A stretch of DNA of 64,000 nt from Canna indica (taxonomy: Eukaryota; Streptophyta; Magnoliopsida; Zingiberales; Cannaceae): positions 99,783,501 through 99,847,500 of the forward strand of contig CP136890.1 in assembly GCA_034359265.1 (NCBI GenBank). Direction: 5' to 3'. Of the stretch, positions 59,142-64,000 are shown one piece after another. The notes under the pieces were generated by a model. The model saw nothing but the letters and a program-made list of their open reading frames with translations, searched no databases and had not been told where the DNA came from. The translations under genes were made by a program, and so were the position numbers. Position 1 is the first letter of the stretch. Each line of letters opens with the position of its first letter.

Positions 59142-59780
59142 TAGGGTTGTTCATGGGTCAAACCCGACCCAATGAACCCGAGAAACCGACCCGACCTGTA
59201 CCAATCGGGCCGGGTTGGGTCGGGTAATCGGATTGGGTCGGGTTTAAAATTTTAAAACCCAATTATAATCAGATCGGGTACGAGTTTCAATATTTAAAAC
59301 CCGATGACCCGAGACCCGACCTGATTACCCGAATTATTTATTTTATTTTATTTTAAAAAATAAAAATCAACTCGGAAGACGCTGTTCAACGTCTTCCCAA
59401 GGATACGCGACCCATGTGGCCGTGTCTTCCCGAGAGGAGGCTGTCATGCCTCTTCTCGGGTGAAAACGCGGCCCACGTGGCCTCGTCTTCCCGAGAAGAG
59501 GCGGCCAGACTGCCTCTTCTCGACCCGAGAACGTAGCCACGCAAGCCGCGTAATGGAGTTGAGACACGCGTCTGCGTGTCTCAATTTATCAGTAGGGGTT
59601 TTTTTTAACGGGTACCCGATTACCCGATCCGACCCAACCCGATTTTGGACGGATCGGGTCGGGTTCAAAAAAAATTGTCTTCAAACTCGACCCGACCCGA
59701 CCCGATCCGTTTGTTTCTTAATTGGGTCGGGCCGATTTTTTCCTCCAAACCCGACCCAACCCGACCCGTGAACAGCCCTA
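59142..59780. mobile_element. non-autonomous hAT-type element, 639 bp, perfect TSD
   Basis: Terminal inverted repeats TAGGGTTGTTCATGGGTC and the complement of TAGGGCTGTTCACGGGTC. A perfect 8-bp duplication GAGATAAT lies at 59134-59141 and 59781-59788. Both subterminal regions carry dense ACCCGACCC/GGGTCGGGT arrays. The centre (about 59375-59560) is a GC-rich block containing a duplicated hairpin. Confidence 0.9.
59406..59525. repeat. duplicated ~60-bp hairpin unit inside the hAT-type element
   Basis: CCCATGTGGCCGTGTCTTCC...GCCTCTTCTCGGG (59411-59460) and CCCACGTGGCCTCGTCTTCC...GCCTCTTCTCGAC (59471-59525) are direct copies. Each contains its own inverted repeat, CCCGAGA-GAGGC facing GCCTCTTCTCGG, and so could fold into a stem-loop. 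Confidence 0.75.
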
Positions 59781-59936
59781 GAGATAATTACATGGCAAAA
59801 AATATTTTATAATATTTGAGGAGGGAGAGCAAATATAATTAAAATACTATATATATATATATATATAGTAACGTAGGAGGGACCAATGTAGGGAGTGTAA
59901 TTTACCCTGGTCAATACATTAGTTTCGCTCGTAATG

Positions 59937-60118
59937 ATATGTTTATTTTATTGGATTAGATAATAAATCAGAGAGAATTGAATGTGATTTTTTTTAAATT
60001 CAATATATATTGAATATAATATTAATTATATATTTTTTATTTCTATTTTTTTAATTTATGCATTAAATAATTAATAAATATTAATTTATCTTATAGAAAT
60101 CCTAGAAAGTAAACATGC
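59937..60118. mobile_element. about 200-bp AT-rich MITE, copy
   Basis: Left end ATATGTTTATTTTATTGGAT, right end the complement of GCATGTTTACTTTCTAGGAT. It has the same internal order (TTTAAATTCAATATATATTG, TAATTTATGCATTAAATAA, ATATTAATTTATC) as the copy at 8676-8880. Confidence 0.6.
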
Positions 60119-61063
60119 TCCTGAATCTTTTCCATTCGAGGATAATAAAATGCATAGGATTCCAAGCAGAAAATGAATTGGTGACCAATTAATGAGAAGT
60201 AGAAGCACTCGTGTAGGACATTTAAAATATTTTGTCCTGACCTTGGTCATAAACAAAATAATTCAATGCATGCCCTTCATGCAGGACCAATAAATTAATT
60301 CAGCCATCCTACACCAATTCAAAATTTACACCCCTGAAAAATCTAATTTTGTTTAGGTGACGTGGCAGGTCAACTATACTCTCCAATATATATCAATAGA
60401 ACAAGTCTACCTACATATATCAACTCTTTCCACAAAGAAGAAACAGTAATAAGGAAAGAACAAAAAAAGCTTGGTTTTTTCATGTGGCATGTCCCATAAA
60501 CAAAAGGCTCATATTGACTCAGACCATTAAAGTAGAAACAGAGGGTCAAATATTAAAGTAACCATCAAATTTGTGGATAAAGCTAGAATTTGATATTGCA
60601 GTACCTACTTCATTCTTTTCCTTAGTGGGTGATTAGAGTCTTGAGTGATGTCACTTCAATCATTTTCTTCCTGGGTAATGACTTTTCATCCTTGATTTGA
60701 AATGTTGGTTTAATTGAACCCTCAAATTACTAAAATTATATCTTAATTTTTTTAATATATCTAATAATAACAAGTGATAAAATTAAAAACGTGAACTTTA
60801 CCTATTTATTTATTATTTTATTTAATTCTTTCCTATCCAGTAAAGCAAACGGACCACGCGTTGAATGCAAGTAATTAATTTAATTAAAAGCAGTTAACTT
60901 TTTGTTAAAATTAAAAATTCAAAATTCAAAAAGAATTTTATATATTTTCGGATAAATTGCCCCCAAAAACCAATTTATAAGGAATCAAAAATATATAACT
61001 CACCCCACCGTTTCCGCACACTGACTCTGTCAGCAGACGTGTCTGATCACTGCAGCCTCGCCA
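60119..61063. other. intergenic DNA and PP2C promoter region
   Basis: No gene. TATATAAC-like sequence at about 60991-60998 lies about 65-70 bp before the PP2C ATG and is a candidate TATA box; the short leader after it is GC-rich. Confidence 0.45.
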
Positions 61064-61390
61064 ATGGGCACGTGCCTCTCGTGCTCCCGCCCGCCGGGGA
61101 CGTCGACGGCGGCGTCGGACCCCTCGCCCGAGTCCTCGTCCCGCGCCAAGAGCCGGAGCGCGAGGAGGAGCCAGAAGAAGGAGCGGACGAAGAGCGGGGG
61201 CGGATTAGGCGGCGGCGGGGGCCTTAGCGGACGCTTGCCGCTGGGCGCATCTGACGGTTACGAGATCGCGGAGGAAGAGCTCCACCGCCTCCCTGGTCGG
61301 TTGTTCTTGAATGGCGCCTGCGAGGTCGCCTGTCTTTACACGCAACAGGGGAAGAAGGGGACCAACCAGGACGCCATGATCGTTTGGGAG
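61064..61390 (+). CDS. protein phosphatase 2C, first exon only (runs off window)
   Basis: Start of a plant PP2C, a metal-dependent Ser/Thr phosphatase, probably of the group with N-terminal MGxC. 109 codons, ending at GAG before a donor GTATCG at 61391. MGTCLSC offers Gly2 for N-myristoylation and nearby Cys for palmitoylation, so membrane attachment is likely. A low-complexity Ser/Arg/Gly-rich segment follows. The PP2C fold begins at ACEVACLYTQQGKKGTNQDA with the conserved GTNQD preceding the catalytic core. The expected next exon (DGHGP metal-binding motif) was not found before 64000, so intron 1 exceeds 2.6 kb and the gene continues beyond the edge. Confidence 0.9.
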
Positions 61391-64000
61391 GTATCGGTTT
61401 GCAAGCTTCTGCATTCGGTCAGAAATGTTTTCCCCTTGGTTTTATCTCGATTTGAGGGTTTGATGGCAAATTTTATGCATGCATTTGGTTTCTTCTTCGT
61501 CCTAGCCCCGATTGTTTTCGTGGTTTGGTGTGTTCTTTGAAGGCTGTCGTTTCTGTCTTTAGCTGTGAATCGAAATTAGGATGTCGTTAAAGCCTTAAGT
61601 AGGGCAGACGAAATGAAGAAGAAGAAGAGGAATAATAATAATAAGAGAAAGGCAACTGAGAGGAAAGAGGAGGAAGGAGGGAAAAGGGGCATCGAAATAG
61701 AAGACTTTCCAGGAGGAGGAGATTTTGCAAAATAGTTATATGTGGGATTCATATTTCTTGATTATGAACACATTTGGTTTAACATTCAACTTCGTTTTTG
61801 GATGTTGAATTTGTGGGAATTCCTGCGATGTCATTTTCTTTTGAGTAACCCTTAATATTAACTTCACTGGTTTGCGGTTGTCATTTGGGAGTCGCCTAAC
61901 GCCTTAAGCATGCATTTCAGCCAATAGTTGCACGATAAATTTGTTTCTAGTAATCTCTAAGTAACCATTTCCTCCTTTAAGCATGTTCTTCCACACCAAA
62001 ACACCAAAACGAGGAACATCCGAAATAATTCATGGCATAGGTAAGCAAAATAGTTTCAGCTTTTCATAGCAACTTACATATTCAGAAGACTGGTGTCCAT
62101 GTATATTTAATCAATCATTTTACTTGAGATCAATATTTATACTCCATGGATTTTTTAATTATCTAAGTTGGCTTCTATTGGCTGACATTTGGTATCTCAA
62201 TATGTAAGGATCTTGATTAGATATACTATAGAAAATTGTTGTCATTTTTGTCTAGTAATAGTAACTGCCTTTTCTCCATTAGCATGTTCTTCAGTAGGAA
62301 ACAAGAAACATCCAAGTTATTTCACTGGTTTTGGTGTTCACAAGTTAAGTCAGAAGAGTTCACAAGTTTCAGGATTTTGTAGCGACTTGCATATATGTAC
62401 CTAAATTTATTGCATTTAGGTTGTATTCTTCAGTAGGAACTAAGAAATAAGAAACATTCAAGTTATTTCACTGGTGTAGTTAAGTCAGAAGAGTTCACAC
62501 GTTTCAGAATTTAGTAGCAACTTGCATATCTGTACCAACATTTATTGTATTCAGGTTGTAGCTGTGATGTAAGTCTTCTAATATCGTCATGCTTATGTAA
62601 TAAATTATATTAATTCACACGGATGCTTTAAGAATTAATGTTGAATTCTATTAATTGACATTTACTACCTAGGTACATTAGGATCTCGGAAGTTGATAAT
62701 GCTATGCAGAATTTCATATGGTGCTCTTTTTTCTTTTCATTGATAGCTGCATTGCTAAATAACAGTTACTTATCATCTGCATTCTTCGTTTTTGGTCATT
62801 AAATCCAATGCTTTAATGAATAGATACAAAGTTCTTTTTTGATAATGCAAGCTACATTTGATGCTAAAAATTAGGCTGCATTTTTGTTGATATTTTGTAG
62901 TATCAAACTATCAATTCCATTTAACTTCCTGAGGATATATCAATTTGTCACTTTCGATAGAGCCTTTGATGGTTGTAGCACATCAACATTCTGTTGATAT
63001 CTAGGTTATTGATCAATATAGGGGGGCATGCCTCAGCAATTATAGTCAACGGTGAAAACTATCAAAGATTTGCTTTCTACATTGAATGAATATGCTACTA
63101 AATGACTTATAGAATGTTCAACAATAGTTTGAATGTTCGTAACATCCTTACAATTTAAATTTCGAAATCTATATTCTTAATGTCTACTGGTAGTTCATTT
63201 TCTTTGGAGAAAAGGTTACTCTAAAATTTTCCTGGAATAACAGGAGTAGTACATTAAAGATGAAAGGATACATTTTACTGAGAAAAAGAGAAAACAAATG
63301 AGCAAATGAGGGGATGTAATGCTTTTGACAAATAAAAAATGCAGTTTCTTCATCAACATTTATTAGAATGATATTTGTAGCAAACATTAATGCAATTGGT
63401 GGACAAAGGAAATAATTTTAGCAGAAAGTTTTTATGTAGGAAGTTTTGGTTGTCATTAAAAACATCAGAATCATCTGCAGAATTCTTTGTTATTCTAAGT
63501 TCTTTTGCTCCTTTTTTTCTCTGACCTCATTCTTTTGTTCCCATCATCTTTGATCTTGTTCTAAAATTTGCCTGTCTTATTCGATACTTGTCACCTTGTG
63601 ATCAAGAGTAGATGTTGTTGTGTCCTTATTGATTGCTTCCTGTCACAAATCAAGTCACAAGAATTATATGTTATTGATCAAATCCATGATATGGTGCTAC
63701 TATTACTTCTTTATATTCATTTCTGATGTTTCTCAACTTATTGATATTGACATGTTACAAGGAAACACCACCGCTATATTCTCAACTGAATGAACCAAAT
63801 TTTTACATTTTCTTGTAGGATCAGATATTCCATAGAAGAGTTTTATAATCTTATGTCAACATTTCCAGTGGAGTCTTGTATGATGGACTTCATGTCATGA
63901 TCTTCTATGGTGTACCACTGATGTCTCACATCCTAGTAAAATAATCTAAGATCATGTTCCCTTGCTTTCTCTGTATTTGGATCCTCTGCTAAAGTTTTTT
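61391..64000 (+). other. first intron of the PP2C gene (incomplete)
   Basis: T-rich plus-strand sequence without a coding exon for the PP2C core. It contains GAA/AAT microsatellites near 61615-61645 and a two-to-three-copy tandem repeat at 62282-62562. Assigned as intron because exon 1 ends at a clear donor and no in-frame continuation is visible. Confidence 0.6.
62282..62562. repeat. ~140-bp tandem duplication in PP2C intron 1
   Basis: TTCTTCAGTAGGAAACAAG...AAGTTATTTCACTGG...AAGTCAGAAGAGTTCACA...TTGCATTTAGGTTGTA is followed directly by a second copy with the same order (TTCTTCAGTAGGAACTAAG onwards). A third, more diverged relative starts near 61984. Confidence 0.8.

Noticed and set aside
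63815..63870. Possible PP2C exon 2 after a TTGTAG acceptor-like site
   Set aside because: The translation (DQIFHRRVL then stop) lacks the DGHGP motif expected in the next PP2C exon.
1..64000. tRNA, rRNA or CRISPR-like arrays, organellar insertions, viral sequences
   Set aside because: Scanned by eye for T-arm consensus, rRNA signatures, regularly spaced repeats and organelle or virus genes; none was convincing.

Overview
The window is nuclear DNA of a flowering plant, most likely a monocot. Genes are spliced with GT-AG introns, first exons are very GC-rich (kinase, augmin, PP2C and mannanase genes), intergenic DNA is very AT-rich, and the space between genes is packed with small transposons. 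The lineage within the monocots cannot be fixed from the sequence alone. There is no sign of prokaryotic, viral or organellar DNA.

I support eight host genes. From left to right they are: (1) a POLYCHOME/UVI4-type APC/C inhibitor, minus strand, 2424-3895, with an unusual 7 x 14-residue repeat; (2) a bHLH122/FBH-type transcription factor, minus, 9521-10822, six exons; (3) a cornichon ER cargo receptor, plus, 16380-19906, four exons; (4) an intronless AGC-VIII kinase of UNICORN-like type, plus, 26173-27459; (5) an AGP23-like arabinogalactan peptide, minus, 32333-32509; (6) augmin subunit 5 (AUG5), minus, 34982-42203, ten exons; (7) a GH5 endo-beta-mannanase, minus, 52264-55101, five exons; (8) the first exon of a protein phosphatase 2C, plus, 61064-61390, which runs off the right edge. 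For genes 1, 2, 3, 6 and 7 I joined the exons by hand; every junction is GT-AG and keeps the reading frame. The genes are not an operon or pathway. Two (UVI4 and AUG5) act in cell division, two (mannanase and AG peptide) at the wall or cell surface.

The rest is a record of mobile elements, many with intact target-site duplications (TSDs). They include a 3.3-kb hAT transposon with a perfect 8-bp TSD and a lightly broken transposase (45967-49302); five short hAT-type elements with TAGG ends and 8-bp TSDs; two foldback elements with 9-11-bp TSDs; a 280-bp TRIM retrotransposon inside a cornichon intron; a 503-bp solo LTR; a 5'-truncated LINE with an 18-bp TSD, plus other LINE and MULE fragments; two copies of a ~0.9-1.1-kb foldback family in opposite orientation; and several copies of a ~200-bp AT-rich MITE.

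I found no previously undescribed multi-gene system. The most unusual signals are the repeat expansion in the UVI4-like protein, the duplicated leader exons upstream of it, the set of hAT-type elements that share ends but carry different internal motif arrays, and the duplicated blocks in the cornichon and PP2C introns.
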